A DNA stretch of 64,000 nt from Pseudeuparius sepicola (GCA_963920635.1 OY987307.1:5890001-5954000); one strand, 5' to 3'; positions 23,320 to 35,534 are shown, counted from the stretch's first letter. Notes: generated by a model from the letters alone, not told the origin. Numbers and translations are program-made.

Positions 23320-24080
23320 TGAAGTTGAAATAGCTTTAATGGTTAAAAAATCATTATATTTTTAAATGGCTTTTAATAAAAAACTGAAAGTTGAACAAGT
23401 TTAACATTAAAACTTTAAAAATATTAAATATTAATTATAATAATAGCTGAATATTCCTTCTCGCATTTATACCTATCCCTTTTCTACTTATTTGATTTCT
23501 TATTATTACGGATATATTCCTACACATTCTTCGCCTGGCCTGACGACACCATTAGAATTGCTAGTAGAGGTATGGTAAAAAATTTCTTCGCGCCACTTGC
23601 CTAACTAAACCTTTCATAAATGTAATAAATAAATCTTCAAATACAAATACAGTGTTCCCGGTTATGTTTTATTTTATTTGAAAGCATATTTTGATGATGA
23701 AACTCGGTACTACGGCACTGATCCAAAAGTTATGTTTTGTTGGCAGTTTTCGGGCGGGTTTCCATGCTCGTTCTAGTGGTGGTGCAAAAGCATATAAAAT
23801 GGTGATATTTCGGGGGGGAGTTGAACCCCCCAACCCTCCCCTCAGATACGGCCCTGTCCTGCCTACTCGCTTAAATAAAGTTGATAGATATTTGTTGTAT
23901 TTAGGTACCTATACCTACCTACCCCAGAAAAATAAAAAACATAGAATTGGCTTTGCATAGGCAAGTTTGTTCCCATAATAAAAAATTAATGTTTACAGTT
24001 CGGGTGACAGATCTGGTGCTAACGATTAGAAGGCAGTAGCGTACCTCTTATTTTTTAAAATAGTCATAAAAATAGGAAAA
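23320..24080. other. Intron 1 stretch without recognised genes
   Basis: Low-complexity A+T-rich sequence. An open frame at 23691-23960 contains poly-G-derived residues and a GGTACCTATACCTACCTACC tract, and I see no protein family in it. Confidence 0.4.
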
Positions 24081-24681
24081 AAATATTTTCTTGAAATCGG
24101 CAGTGAAGTGTCCCAAAATCGTCATTAATATAGCTCAGAAAGTAGCCCATTATTGTACTATTTTTTCAATAAGTAGGCTTTGGCGAGAAGTAAATATCAA
24201 ACGTCAGACTCGGAGCTATCGCCCGTTAAAAGTGACCAAATATTCAAAACCTGGCCAATAAAGGCCCATTTAGCTTTTCGTATATATTGCGAAATTGTTA
24301 CCGCAATCTTTCAGTATAAATATTTTAGTAGGTTTCAATATCGATAGATTTGTTATGGAGGCTGCACAACAAGCAGCAGTTTGGTTTTTCTGTTCGAAGG
24401 CGCCGTGTCTTGTCATACTTGACCTAAGTAGAGCGATCGCCAAAGTCAAGCAACGCCGCGCGCAGTTGGTTCATGGACGGGTGATCCCGTATGATTATTT
24501 TCTTGCCTAATAAAACATTTTTTTTCCGATTTAAAAAAAAATATAACTAATATATGTACCTCGGCACTGAATTTCTTTTTATGACTCATGTGGTTTATTT
24601 GCCTATGCCAGAGGCCTCGGCAACTAAATTCCACATGAGTCATAAAAAGTTGAACTTCAGTGCCTTGGTACATAAATAACT
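24081..24681 (+). repeat. Interspersed repeat R, copy A, with terminal hairpin
   Basis: Starts near TTTTCTTGAAATCGGCA, includes AAGTCAAGCAACGCCGCGCG and GGTTCATGGACGGGTGATCC, and ends with a 110-bp hairpin whose arms share TTTTTATGACTCATGTGG. Three more copies lie at 52871, 53488 and 63306. The GGTTCATGG...GATCC stretch vaguely resembles a pol III B box, so a SINE-like origin is possible but unproven. Confidence 0.75.
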
Positions 24682-24740
24682 ATTTTGCCTTTATATCTCA
24701 ATTTTTTTATACAAATGGAAGTATGACTCTGACTCTGTAT

Positions 24741-24871
24741 ATAATAGCTGTGTTGGCAGAACGATCCCGAAATGGTTTTGACTAGTACGCGTCAATTCTA
24801 AAATTCAAACTTATCAATGTTATTGACAGTTACCTACTAGTTCGGGATTGTTCAGCGAAGACAGCTTATTA
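24741..24871. mobile_element. Small inverted-repeat element (MITE-like)
   Basis: ATAATAGCTGTGTTGGCAGA...CGATCCCGAA is inverted at 24839-24871 (TTCGGGATTGTTC...ACAGCTTATTAT). About 130 bp, non-coding. Confidence 0.6.
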
Positions 24872-24938
24872 TACGTATAGTATAAAATAAATAGGACCGT
24901 GAGTAAACGTGAACAGGGAGAATTATTTTCCCTCTGGT

Positions 24939-24964
24939 CAAAGATCATAATATCATGATCTTTG
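24939..24964. repeat. Micro-palindrome insert, 26 bp, 7-bp duplication CTCTGGT
   Basis: Arms CAAAGATCAT / ATGATCTTTG. CTCTGGT is exactly repeated at 24932-24938 and 24965-24971. Another insert follows 33 bp later. Confidence 0.85.
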
Positions 24965-24997
24965 CTCTGGTTGTAAAGGTTTCCTGTACCGTGCCCC

Positions 24998-25032
24998 CAT
25001 AGAGAAATGAATATATTATTCCTTTGTCTATG
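24998..25032. repeat. Micro-palindrome insert, 35 bp, 8-bp duplication CGTGCCCC
   Basis: Arms CATAGAGAAATGAATA / TATTCCTTTGTCTATG (two mismatches). CGTGCCCC is exactly repeated at 24990-24997 and 25033-25040. Confidence 0.88.
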
Positions 25033-25040
25033 CGTGCCCC

Positions 25041-27153
25041 GAACTAGGTACGTCTGTGTACTTACACATGATATGTAACCTCCTTTGGAAACTTGCTTGA
25101 TCTGGCAAACAATACACTTTTTTGCCCATAACGTATAACTTAATTATATGTAAGCACTTTAAACACACGAATACTTAAGAAAACAGTTAAAAACGGCTAA
25201 AAATTGCTTCTAAAAGGCACAGCACCAGCTATGTCAAACACAAGTTGACGCACACTTTTGACCGACTTGCGCGTTTGCCAGATTGTGCGATTGGTAGGTC
25301 TGCTTTCCTTAGTTGTAGTACTAATAGCACGAGTACTTAATAGTATAGGAGTAATACTAATAATAGTAATAATAGTACCGAAGTGTCTAGATAATTAGAA
25401 AAAAAAAACAATAGATTCACCCATTATTCAGGCAGACCTTTTCTTATAAATAGATATCATCACCATTATTTACTTCAAAGTAAATATATTTGTAACTGGT
25501 TATTTATCTACATGTAAAGGAAACCATTGTTGAAGTTGAAAAATCTACTAGTATGTAGTATGAATTAGTTTAGTTATCTATTAATTTACCAGAAGTAATA
25601 ATATATGTTTTTCATAATGAATTTTGGCAACGCTGTTAAACTTTAACTAGTAAATAAATAATAGAATATAAAAAGTGCTACCGCTTACAAACATTCCAAA
25701 CTACAGACGCCATTTCTATGTTTTTTTCTGAGCTACCTACTTATAATAAAGCCGACTCTACTTCAGAAGAAGTATCGGGAAGGTTGACTTCTAGCAATTA
25801 CGAAACTGAAGCTGTATTGCCTGTATCTCAAGAAGAACCTACTTTACATCAGGAAGTAGGTACCTACCTATATCAAACAACTTATTGGTTCAAGAAATTT
25901 CCACTCCAGAGAAAAGTGAAAAAGTCGAGGAAAAAGTTGCCTATAGCACCCCTCAACCTGGATGTAGCAATATGTATACTGTGCCATGTAATTCAGAACG
26001 TCCTACCAAAGTCTAGAGAATACTATAAGTCCGATCATTCCTTGAAGTAGTCGAAAAGCCGCCGATTTTTTGCGACCGGTCCTAAATCAATGTCAGCTCG
26101 CCACTCGGTTATTTACGAGGATGGACTATACAAATCACCGTAAAACTAGTTGCACCAAGTTATATGGGGGCACCTTTATATTTACTTTCCATTATGCACC
26201 GTGAAGCATTAGTGTATATCGTTAGTTTTTGGTACAATGTTAAAAATTAAAATAGGAGTAATAGGTATAGTAGAAAAATAAGGAGCATAATGCATAATAA
26301 AAATGCAGGTATTTTACTTTTTACGTTTAAATAAAGTAAGATATACCTAACTAAACATAGAGTAAGTAAAAATATACAGTGTGTATATAGTTTACAAGTT
26401 TTCAAAATTATAAGTTTTGCATTTGATTTATTTTGTCTTTGGGTTGTTAATTCCCTATTTGCAAAGTTAAGTGTGTAGTAAATACGAACTCACGTATATA
26501 ATGAAACCAAATAGTCATGGGGAAAATTTGCACACGGATGTATATATTTTACTGATCGGAATTTCTTTAGTAGGCGGCTAGAACCTAAGCCATCCTGATA
26601 AGTCATTAAATTATGATAAGAAAATATGGTGTAAATTGATTATATATATATACACTAAATTCTCGTGGAGGTACTGTCAAACTGCCAAATGGTCCTGAAC
26701 TGCCAGATTACCCATACGTAATATGCCTAAAACCATAAGCTTCTGGTAATAATCTTATATGGAACAGCAGTTGTTAATAAATTTTTCCATACGAAGTTAA
26801 TGATTGGTCATATACGTTTATGTGTATGTGCCTCTTGTTCAAGTGCAATATTCGCAAATTTATGGTCTTTGAGGAACCCTAAGGCTTTCTTCCATTGCTG
26901 ACATCTGCAATTATCAATATTTTTATTTACAACAAAGAAAAAACACACCTGTGACATGAATAATTATTCCTTTACTCAATGGTATTATGTAATAATATAA
27001 TAATATTTCGATGACTATAGAAATAATTGATTAACACATTTTTCTTAATTATACGTCAAACTAAATCTTTACCTGTCGGGGTCTTTAGGAATTCGAAAAA
27101 GGACACACTCTCTTTTGAATTGCTTTTACAGCCATCCGCACTGCAAGAAGAAC
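25041..27153. other. Intron 1 stretch, mostly unassigned; one weak ORF
   Basis: An open frame of 110 codons at 25718-26050 on the + strand (MFFSELPTYNKADSTSEEVS..., a basic middle KVKKSRKK) is preceded by sequence without obvious repeats. I do not recognise it, and a chance frame in an intron is likely. A one-armed relative of the CATTGA micro-palindrome lies at about 26955-26981 without matching flanks. Confidence 0.3.
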
Positions 27154-27160
27154 CCATAAG

Positions 27161-27194
27161 CACAGACCTATTAGCGAAGCTATATAGGTCTGTG
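27161..27194. repeat. Micro-palindrome insert, 34 bp, 7-bp duplication CCATAAG
   Basis: Arms CACAGACCTAT / ATAGGTCTGTG with centre TAGCGAAGCTA. CCATAAG is exactly repeated at 27154-27160 and 27195-27201. Confidence 0.88.
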
Positions 27195-27634
27195 CCATAA
27201 GCCATAACTACTCAAAATTGGCAACGGTATTGGATATAATTTACGCGCACCCGGTACAATACGATGTAGGTACGCCGTTCCGAGAGACACTGTGTAACAA
27301 AGTGACGCTCGGAATCGCCCGCTCAACGGGATACCGATAGAGGGCTAACGCGAAGGGAGCGGGATCGGGCAGGGGGGAAATATTTGTTTACACAGGCCAA
27401 ATGAGCGGACTTATAGCATTCTCTAGACTTTGGTCCTACAGTTTTATATTTAATCAGAAAAAAAATTGTCCCACAGGAAAGTTAGGTACCTGGCATGACA
27501 TAAAGACACTTAAAGTTGTAAAAGAGCATCCGGATTCTTTTTCAGAATTTATATTCTATATTGAATTTGAATTTGTGTTTATACTATATTCTCAACTATT
27601 ATAACAACTAACAATGTTTTTTTTGCTATTTCAG

Positions 27635-28602
27635 GTCCTACCAAGATCAAGAGGCGGCACCCAATTGGACATGGACCTGCACGAACAACGTTTGCCAGCG
27701 CCGCCGTTTGACATCGTTAGAAAACATGACGTCGCAAGAAACATGTTCCATGACATGCGGGCTAATTCCTCTTTGGCCCCTTCCCAAACACGTGTACCAA
27801 AATTCTTCTTCTTCTGCCACGTTCAGGCGTCTCCTACTCGCACCCATTACACCTTCGGACAGCGCAGAATACTTGCACGAAGCGTTTGAAATATTTCGAT
27901 CCTACATTACCAGGAACAACGCTTCTAAATTGGTCGATGTCGAGTACGTTCTAGTTAATTTTAACGTGGAGAGTGACAGCACAAACTTGACCGCGTCTAC
28001 GAACGAATCGTATACGCTGTTGGTTAGGAAGGACGACGAGATCGTTGTGGTAAACATAACCGCTGCCACGTGCTATGGTGCTAGACATGCTTTAGAAACG
28101 TTGAGTCAACTTATTTGGTTCGACACTGTTTTCAATCAGTTCAGAATTTTATACGGCGTCTATATTACAGATGAGCCTAGTGTCCAGCATAGGGGCTTTC
28201 ACATAGACACCGCTAGAAACTTCTTTTCGGTGGCATCTCTAAAGAAACTAGTAGACGGAATGGCAGCAAATAAACTCAATGTTTTCCATCTGCACCTTAC
28301 AGATGCGACTAGTTTTCCGGTGGTGCTTCCAAATAACCAACAATTCGCGGAATATGGAGCGTACAGCGAAGACAGCAAATATTCGGTGGAGGACATGAAG
28401 CATTTGGTCGAATATGCGAGGTACAGGGGGATCAGGACGATATTAGAAATAGACGCGCCAAGCCACGTATACGAGGGGTGGACCTGGGATGAGAACCTCG
28501 TGATTTGTGGGGAAGGCAACGTTTTTAACGGACATCTGAATCCAGATTATCCAGGGACGTACCAGGCACTAGAAAACATCTACAGGGACTTGCTGGAATT
28601 AG
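27635..28602 (+). CDS. GH20 hexosaminidase exon 2: N-terminal domain and start of catalytic barrel
   Basis: Acceptor TTTCAG|G at 27634; codons 69-390. NWTWTCTNN and SMTCG (codons about 80-110) are the cysteine-bearing start of insect NAG/fused-lobes enzymes. CYGARHALETLSQLIWFD (about 214) ends the GH20 N-terminal domain; HRGFHIDTARNFF (R254) opens the TIM barrel and binds the sugar. MAANKLNVFHLHLTDATSFP follows, then EIDAPSHV (D341, H345) and GWTW. Relatives have DAPAHAGNGW and then a loop with CGEPPCGQLNP; here the loop reads CGEGNVFNGHLNP and is about 20 residues shorter. The exon ends GAATTA G|GTAAAA. Several NxS/T glycosylation sites fit a secretory enzyme. The frame running on past the donor to 28661 is read-through only. 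Confidence 0.93.
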
Positions 28603-28795
28603 GTAAAATCAAGGTGGCTTTGACAATAGCGTTTTCCTGTGCGGGTATAGAGTGGGTTTAAAATTGTATTAGGAAAATTTGTTCAGAATTAACAATTATT
28701 GTACTCTTCTGAGAAATTTGATATTAATTGGCCTACTTTGATATTTGTGAATTTTTAAGTGACGTGAAATACTTAAAAATAATCTAATTAAAGAA

Positions 28796-29070
28796 AACAA
28801 TGGTTTTCTTTTGAAACCAATTTGCACTAAAAAGTAGAAAATAATTTGCAACATTTGTTAAAAGAAAGCCATTAAGAGCTAATGAAATATTACATTCTCC
28901 TATCATTTTGATTTACGTTTACATTTACCTACATTTATTAATCTGTACAAGTTAATGAATTACATGTTGTAAGTATTAACAGCAACAGTAATAATGTTCT
29001 ATGAGTGCCTAATGGTTTTCTTTTTACAATACATTTTAGTGCAATTTGGTTTTAAAACAAAACCATTGTT
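28796..29070. mobile_element. Small inverted-repeat element (MITE) in intron 2
   Basis: ACAATGGTTTTCTTTTGAAA...CCAATTTGCACTAAAA at 28797 is inverted at 29031-29070 (TTTTAGTGCAATTTGG...AACCATTGTT). About 275 bp, no coding sequence. Confidence 0.7.
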
Positions 29071-29074
29071 GATC

Positions 29075-30290
29075 TTATATTTTTAAAATTATTTTTATTT
29101 TTTGCCTTTTATTCGTAATTATTTTTATTTCATTTGAAAAACAATGCATTTTCTGAATTTTCAGTTTATACAATTTGGAAAAATACATTACATATCTCAA
29201 TTTAAAAATAATCCGTCATCTTAGGGCATCCGCCATATTTTGTTTAGAATGACTTCACGTGGCTTATCGTTGTATTCAACTCTCAAACCCTTTCATTTGA
29301 TACCCATATCAAGGAGGCTGTGAAGAAAAACGTAAGCCGCCACCTTGGGGCGTCCGCCATATTGGATTTCGAACGATATTAAATATTGTTTCCATGGCTA
29401 GCTAGATTTCGGATTTCGGAAAACCGATCCTGGTGATTAGAAAAAGATTCCGTGTTCTTTTTACATATTTGACCCTTTAGCCTGTAGATTTTGAACAATA
29501 ACAGATACAGAAAATTTTTTCCTACAAAAGTTGTTAAGAATGATATAAGGACTTTTAATATATTATAGGGAAAACATTGTGTGTTTATGGGGAATAAAAA
29601 AACAGCGAGCATTTTCCCAAACGTTAAAAAAGCAAATTTTCAGTCATAATTATTGGACCATTTAAGAACCCCTATTCGAAATTTTACTTTCCGTTTTCGT
29701 ATTCCCGCAGTAGGCCTGGGCCTGGGAGGTCGAGTTTCACTCACTCTGTACAAATCCACTATTCCACATTACAGAAAGGCATTTTTACACATGTCACGGA
29801 ACACAACTGGACACATCATTGGAAAGAGAATTTCCTCTAGGTTTGAAATTTGCACAAATGAAAACCTTTTCTAATAAACTAATATTACCATTAAAACGGT
29901 TAGATAAGAGTGCCTTAATAGTTCAAGTCCTGTGCTTGCGTAACCATCGGTTTTTAAGATGTCTAACATAAAAGAAAATGGGGAATTCAAGTTTTTGAAA
30001 ATAACTCGAAAACGATCGCAGTTAGCCTTGATTTATTAACAGCATCAGATTTACCATAAAATTGTCTAAAACTTTTCCCATTTAACTGACTCTATAGTCT
30101 ATACGGTGTCCTCCAAAAAGTGCGCATCATAGGGGGAAATTTTGAATTAATAATTTATTTTTAAATTCAATTTTGGGGTTACCTTTTGCTTTAAAAAAGT
30201 TGAAAAATGACTCGCTCAAACGTGGTCACGTGATTTTCGCTATATGTCAAAAGTTACATTTAAAAAATAAAATCGCTGAAAATAGATTTG
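29075..30290. other. Intron 2 stretch without recognised genes
   Basis: A+T-rich. Around 29220 and 29340 the phrase CGTCCGCCATATTGGATTTC and a variant recall the 122-bp satellite units at 31815, and may be an older relative. An ACGGTGTCCTCCAAAAAGT motif at 30102-30120 looks like one end of an element; the matching inverted end ACTTTTGGAGGACACTG is far away at 36159. Confidence 0.4.
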
Positions 30291-30294
30291 TTTG

Positions 30295-31680
30295 TTGAAA
30301 TTTTAAAAAGCTTTACTTGAAATAGTTGTTTCTTTTGCAATTTTGGGTGTACCAAATATGAACGTTCTATTAGAAGGTTTTGCTTTTTGTTATTTTTTAA
30401 TAATTTTGAACTTTCTGAAAATTTTAAAAACTTGTAACTGCACAAAAACTATTTTATACCACTAGCTTTATGACTCTATTCACTTTTTATTGCTGAAAAT
30501 ATCGATAAAAGTATGTTTTTAAAAAGAAAATGATATTAACAATTTAAAACTATGTAAGGCGCAAATTTGAGCATTTAGGATATACATTTATTTATATTAA
30601 ACTTTCCTGTACAAAATTGATGCCAAAATAATAATAAATTAAAAAATCACCAAACGATTTCACGTACCCAACCAAAATTCAAAACTTTTTACGGCGCAAT
30701 TTGTCTTTCATCTTAACTATATTGTATTTTGGCCGTAAAAAATCCTGGATTTTTTTTAGGTGCGTGAAATAGGTATTGATGACATTTTAATTTATTACTA
30801 TTTTGGAACCAATTTTATACAGGAAAATTTAATTAATATAACTAAATTTATATCCTAAATGCTTGATGGTACAGGATTATCCAACGAAATGACTCATCCC
30901 CCCCCCCCGTATTTTCTTTATTGTTGGTCTTACAAAAAAATGTTTTATATAAGTACTATAAGTAGTAAGTGATTTGTTGGTTAAAAATTCAAAAACTTTA
31001 CATAAAAAAGTTGTTTCTTTTGCAATTTTATAAGGGTGTACCAAATATGAGCGTTCTATTAAAAGGTTTTGCTTTTTGTTATTTTTTAATAATTTTGAAC
31101 TTTCTGAAAATTTTAAAAACTTGTAACTGCATAAAAACTTTTTTATACCACTCTATTCACTTTTTATTGCTGAAAATATCGATAAAAATATGTTTTTCAA
31201 AAGGAAATGACATTAAGACTTTAAAACTATGTATGGCGCACATTTGAGCATTTAGGATATACATCCATTTATTTATATTCAATTTTCCTGTACAAATTTG
31301 ATGCCAAAATAATAATAAATTAAAACATCACTAAACGCTTTCACGTACCTAACCAAAATTCAAAACTTTTTACGGTACAATTTAATTTATCTACTAAGTA
31401 CAATTTACCTTTCATCTTCATTATTATTGTATTTTGGCCGTAAGAAATCCTGGATTTTTGTTAGGTGCGTGAAATAGGATGATGATATTTTAATTTATTA
31501 CAATTTTGGAACCAATTTTATACAAGAAAATTTAAATAATGTAACAAAATTTATATCCTAAATGCTTGATGGTACAGGGTTATCCAACGAAATGACTCAT
31601 CCCCCCGTATTTTCTTTATTTTTGGCCTTACAAAAGAATGTTTTATATAAGTACTATAAGTAGTAAGTGATTGCGGCTTA
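30295..31680 (+). repeat. Direct duplication, period about 690 bp
   Basis: Two head-to-tail copies share TTTGCTTTTTGTTATTTTTT, ATTTTGAACTTTCTG, GACTCATCCCCCC and ATAAGTACTATAAGTAGTAA. The copies differ by scattered substitutions and C-tract length. Non-coding. Confidence 0.8.
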
Positions 31681-31705
31681 AAAGGAATAACAACATAGTT
31701 TTAAT

Positions 31706-31737
31706 TTTAAAAGCTTTTATTTAACTTGCAATGTATG

Positions 31738-31768
<31 letters not shown>

Positions 31769-32450
31769 TTTGTTCGGGTGGAATCTTGCAACTCAATTTT
31801 GAAGCAGATATCTTCAACCGATCGAGCTGAAATTTTGTACACACGTTTAATTTGGATGACAATGCATGATTATATGTGTGACGTCATTCTAAATCCAACA
31901 TGGCGGATCACCCAAGATGGCGGACTAGTTAAATTTCAACCGATCGAGCTGAAATTTTGTACACACGTTTAATTTGGATGACAATGCATGATTATATGTG
32001 TGACGTCATTCTAAATCCAACATGGCGGAACACTCAAGATGGCGGACTAGTTAAATTTCAACCGATCGAGCTGAAATTTTGTACACACGTTTAATTTGGA
32101 TGACAATGCATGATTATATGTGTGACGTCATTCTAAATCCAACATGGCGGAACACCCAAGATGGCGGACTAGTTAAATTTCAACCGATCGAGCTGAAATT
32201 TTGTACACACGTTTAATTTGGATGACAATGTATGATTATATGTGTGACGTCATTCTAAATCCAACATGGCGGAACACCCAAGATGGTCATTAGAAGGTCT
32301 CCTCATTGAAGAGCTAGACTGTTCTAAACTAACCGGCAAACGACCTTGCAACAATGATGCGTTAACTGAGATGAATAGACTCAGACACCTGGCCAAACTA
32401 AAAATTACAAAATAAATTAAAAGTAAAAAAATATTTTTAAAAAAAGCTTT
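31706..32450 (+). mobile_element. Repeat element with 4 x 122-bp satellite core and (GTAT)n
   Basis: Begins AAAAGCTTTTATTTAACTTG, then a GTAT microsatellite (about 31733-31767). Next come four near-identical units starting AACCGATCGAGCTGAAATTT at 31815, 31938, 32060 and 32182 (period 122-123), then a unique tail ending in AAAAAAGCTTTTATTT. An inverted copy with the same order occurs at 38456-39406, so the satellite travels as part of one mobile unit. Superfamily unknown; microsatellite plus short tandem core recalls Helitron-like or other MITE-type elements. Confidence 0.8.
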
Positions 32451-32452
32451 TA

Positions 32453-32700
32453 TTTAAATGCGCTAAAAAGAATAAAATAATCTTTTCTTTTAAAACTTTT
32501 ACTATCAACTTATAACGTCATTCCACAATTTATATGATATAAAAGCTTGTCGCGAGATTTAAGTTTTCAAACTAAGTAAATACCACTACTTAAATCTCGC
32601 GACAAGCTTTTATATCATATAAATTGTGGAATGACGTTATAAGTTGATAGTAAAAGTTTTAAAAGAAAAGATTATTTTATTCTTTTTAGCGCATTTAAAT
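32453..32700. repeat. 248-bp near-perfect palindrome
   Basis: ATTTAAATGCGCTAAAAAG at 32453 is mirrored at 32682-32700. Arms of about 115 bp enclose a short loop near 32576. The related locus at 38463-38690 has the same palindrome with one arm partly deleted. Confidence 0.85.
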
Positions 32701-33189
32701 ATTTAAATCGAAAACCCTATATATTTTTCTTCGCAATGCCAGACTATATAATATTACGAATAAGTAGGGGGAACTACGCGGCGCACGGCGTTCAGGGCGA
32801 ACACGTGCGGGAGTAAGTAGACACCCTGTATATTAAATTATTGTTTTTGAGAAATTCTTCGGAATTCTATTGTGGCTCAAATTGACTATGGATTTACCTA
32901 ATTTCATCTTCCTAATTAATACAGGGTGCTGGCAGCAAAGGAAGGAAACTCGAGAAAAAGCAACTTTTATTGTGGTGTTGATTCTAATCTCAGCCTTGAT
33001 ATTTATTATTTTTTTATTTCATTATCATAAATACTAGACGGTATAGTAACATGATAAAATAGTACGAAATATTAAATACCAACACTGGGGTTGGAATTAT
33101 TACCAGCACAAAGTTGCATTTTCCTCGAATTTTGTTCCTTTGCTGTGAGAGGCTGGAGGCTGTAATTTGCATTTTATGGTTCTATTTTT

Positions 33190-33420
33190 AGCAGACCGGC
33201 CGGCTGCAGACTCCAGCGCGATGTTGCCGTCTCCGCGCGCCCTGTAACGATAGCCACGAGAAACCTCTTCAGGTCGTTCGATACCAACTGTCCGCGACTG
33301 TACATACCTACCTAGTACGTCCTCATCATCAAACCGTAGACTCCACCCACTGCGCGCGCCGCGTCGCCCCCTTCATCTGTCTCCTCACTATCTAGGGAAA
33401 GATACCGTTTCTCCGTTGTC
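33190..33420. other. G+C-rich island in intron 2, unassigned
   Basis: Sequence around CCGGCCGGCTGCAGACTCC and CTGCGCGCGCCGCGTCGCCC is much richer in G+C than its surroundings. No open frame with recognisable protein was found. It may be part of an old element or a regulatory sequence. Confidence 0.35.
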
Positions 33421-33856
33421 CATCAGTACCTTTGTATTATGCCAACAAACATAAAACAATGTAAACAAACATTAAAATCACAACAAAAACGTAAACATCT
33501 TTTTTACATCACGTTACGTGCCTATTTATAAGTGGCACATCTGCCGCACAAAACACAATTATTAACCATTTCGGTAAAATAAAAAGTACTTTGCACTGTA
33601 TAACACTTCTCCAAAACCCTCTGTAACGCAGGGCTTCAGGGATTGGCCCACTCCGTCCACTCCATCTATATGTGTCTGTCTTGGTCACTTGATAGTCACG
33701 TGAGTACATCCGCCATACATCATACATGTTTCTCCGTTGAGAAACATAAATAGAAAACCAACAAATCAACAAAAAAACACCGATCATGTTGGCACCGTGT
33801 ATTTATTGTGTTTATTCCGGTATCTTCCCCTCCTCTATCAACGCTTAATACTATAG

Positions 33857-35525
33857 TAGGGGAGCCCAAGAGGGGATTTTGGGATTTACTCAAGCGCGGC
33901 AGATTAACATATGGGCGGATACCTTGCACCCTGTTGAGTACCTCCACCATATCACAGAATAACTAAAATTATTCTGTGACCATATCTAAGCCCTCTATAC
34001 AGGGCCGCGCGTGTAGGGCAACCGATCAGAATAGTAAAAAAATATCTATAGGTGGATATACTCGAGCGCGTCAGATTAAGATATGACGGGTTAATTACAT
34101 GCTGAAAAGTGTGCATTTCAATAATCTGACGATTTGAGCGTGACGTAAGGGGGTGGGAGGGTCACAAACTTGCAAAAAAAAAACGTCACCTCAACTTTCT
34201 CGAGCGCGGTCGAATATTTTTTTTATTTTGAAGGAAATAATTCAAGGATAACGCGAAAAATATAATCTGCCGATTTCCACAAGCCGAAGTAACAAAAATC
34301 GTCGATAAAGTTTAGCGCGTGCAGCTAGCTGCAGTGAAGCATGTATTCCCCACTCCGCGCCTCTCTCTCCTCTTTCATTGTAAATTATTGACTATTGTTG
34401 ACTTGTGTAAAAATCTTGTATTTGGTAGCACCAATAAACACTATTCTATTCTATTCTATTCTCCCTTTCACTCTTTCTCTCGCACCGTCTCCACACGCCA
34501 GCCATCACAGCTGATCACAGCACTCGTGGTATTTTATGTACACAGTTATTCAAAGTCGATGTCCCTGGCCTATTGTAGGCAAACGAAAAGAGAAAAAATA
34601 TATCTGCTTCCGGGGTCTTAAATGGGACCAAATGAAGACTAAACTAAGATGAAATTGAGAATATTTGACAAACGACGCTCTGCGTCGCGGCGCCGTTCGA
34701 GTTTTTTTTTGTAACGAACGTACATTTTTTATTTGACATTTGGCAAGACATGCTTTTTATATATAAGTTTTATTTTAGACGTTTTGTCAAATTTTGTTTC
34801 GTTTAAGAAATATAGGTAATACAATATTTGCAAAGACAACGTTCAACACCCTGTAATATAAAAAATAAATTATTGAGAGCATATGTTTAAAGACAAAAAT
34901 TCCTTAATTTTTAACAGACAACATATTTTTCTTAGAAAACGCAAATATTCCTTAAAAAATAATGAAAAAATTTTTTTTTCAAACCGTCAGATTAAGAAAG
35001 TCCCTCCAAATAATCGTCAGATTATGAATCAGCACGACCAGGACATCAAGCAACCGTCTATATGAAAATCTGAGCGCTCGAGTATGTCAAAATGGCGATT
35101 TTTTTTGCATTTTCAAAAAGCCGCCACGAGCTGGCGTCACATCCGAATCGTCAGTCTATTGAATGGGAGCTTATTTCGGGTTCACTTAACATCCCTTCTG
35201 AATATCTGACGCGCTCGAGTAAATTTTTTTTCTTCCCATTTTTAACTCTTCCGTACGGCCGCCCCCACTATGCAAACCGGCAGATTAACATACCTACGTC
35301 ATCGGAGACACGTGGGGCATATACACTATCGATATCTGACGCGCTCGAGTATCTCCATGTGACTATTTTTTTTTACATTTGTGAAAGCCTATAGACGCTC
35401 CCCCCACCAATGGAAGGGTATATATATCATATAACCTTTTTTCTTTCTACCATCTAATCTTCAAAATCCAATAGGTCCCCATGACGCTCGAGTAAATCCC
35501 CATTTAGCATCGTGGGCTCCCCTAC
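33857..35525. mobile_element. hAT-like non-autonomous element with internal motif array
   Basis: Ends TAGGGGAGCCCA (33857) and TGGGCTCCCCTAC (to 35525) are inverted. TACTATAG is repeated at 33849-33856 and 35526-35533. An 8-bp duplication and TAGGG ends fit hAT. The interior carries about a dozen variants, in both orientations, of CTCGAGCGCGTCAGATTA. These lie near 33893, 34061, 34124, 34197, 34265, 34985, 35016, 35065, 35205, 35280, 35335 and 35484. No transposase is present. A fragment ending in (CTATT)n at 34441-34465 looks like a retroposon tail. Confidence 0.7.
33953..33978. repeat. Micro-palindrome insert, 26 bp, 7-bp duplication ACCATAT
   Basis: Arms CACAGAATAA / TTATTCTGTG. ACCATAT is exactly repeated at 33946-33952 and 33979-33985. 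It is inserted inside the hAT-like element. Confidence 0.88.
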
Positions 35526-35534
35526 TACTATAGT

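Noticed and set aside
28603..28661. Continuation of the GH20 exon 2 frame to a stop at 28661
   Set aside because: The donor AG|GTAAAA at 28602, loss of GH20 similarity after LLEL, and phase agreement with exon 3 show this is intron read-through.
30890..31620. Possible CRISPR-like or satellite array at the repeated CATCCCCCC tracts
   Set aside because: Only two long copies with a 690-bp period and no spacer structure; a simple direct duplication in an animal genome.
31778..31972. Identical 64-codon ORF in two places (31778 + and 39158 -)
   Set aside because: It is a read-through of the 122-bp satellite unit. Its conservation is explained by the duplicated element, not by coding selection.
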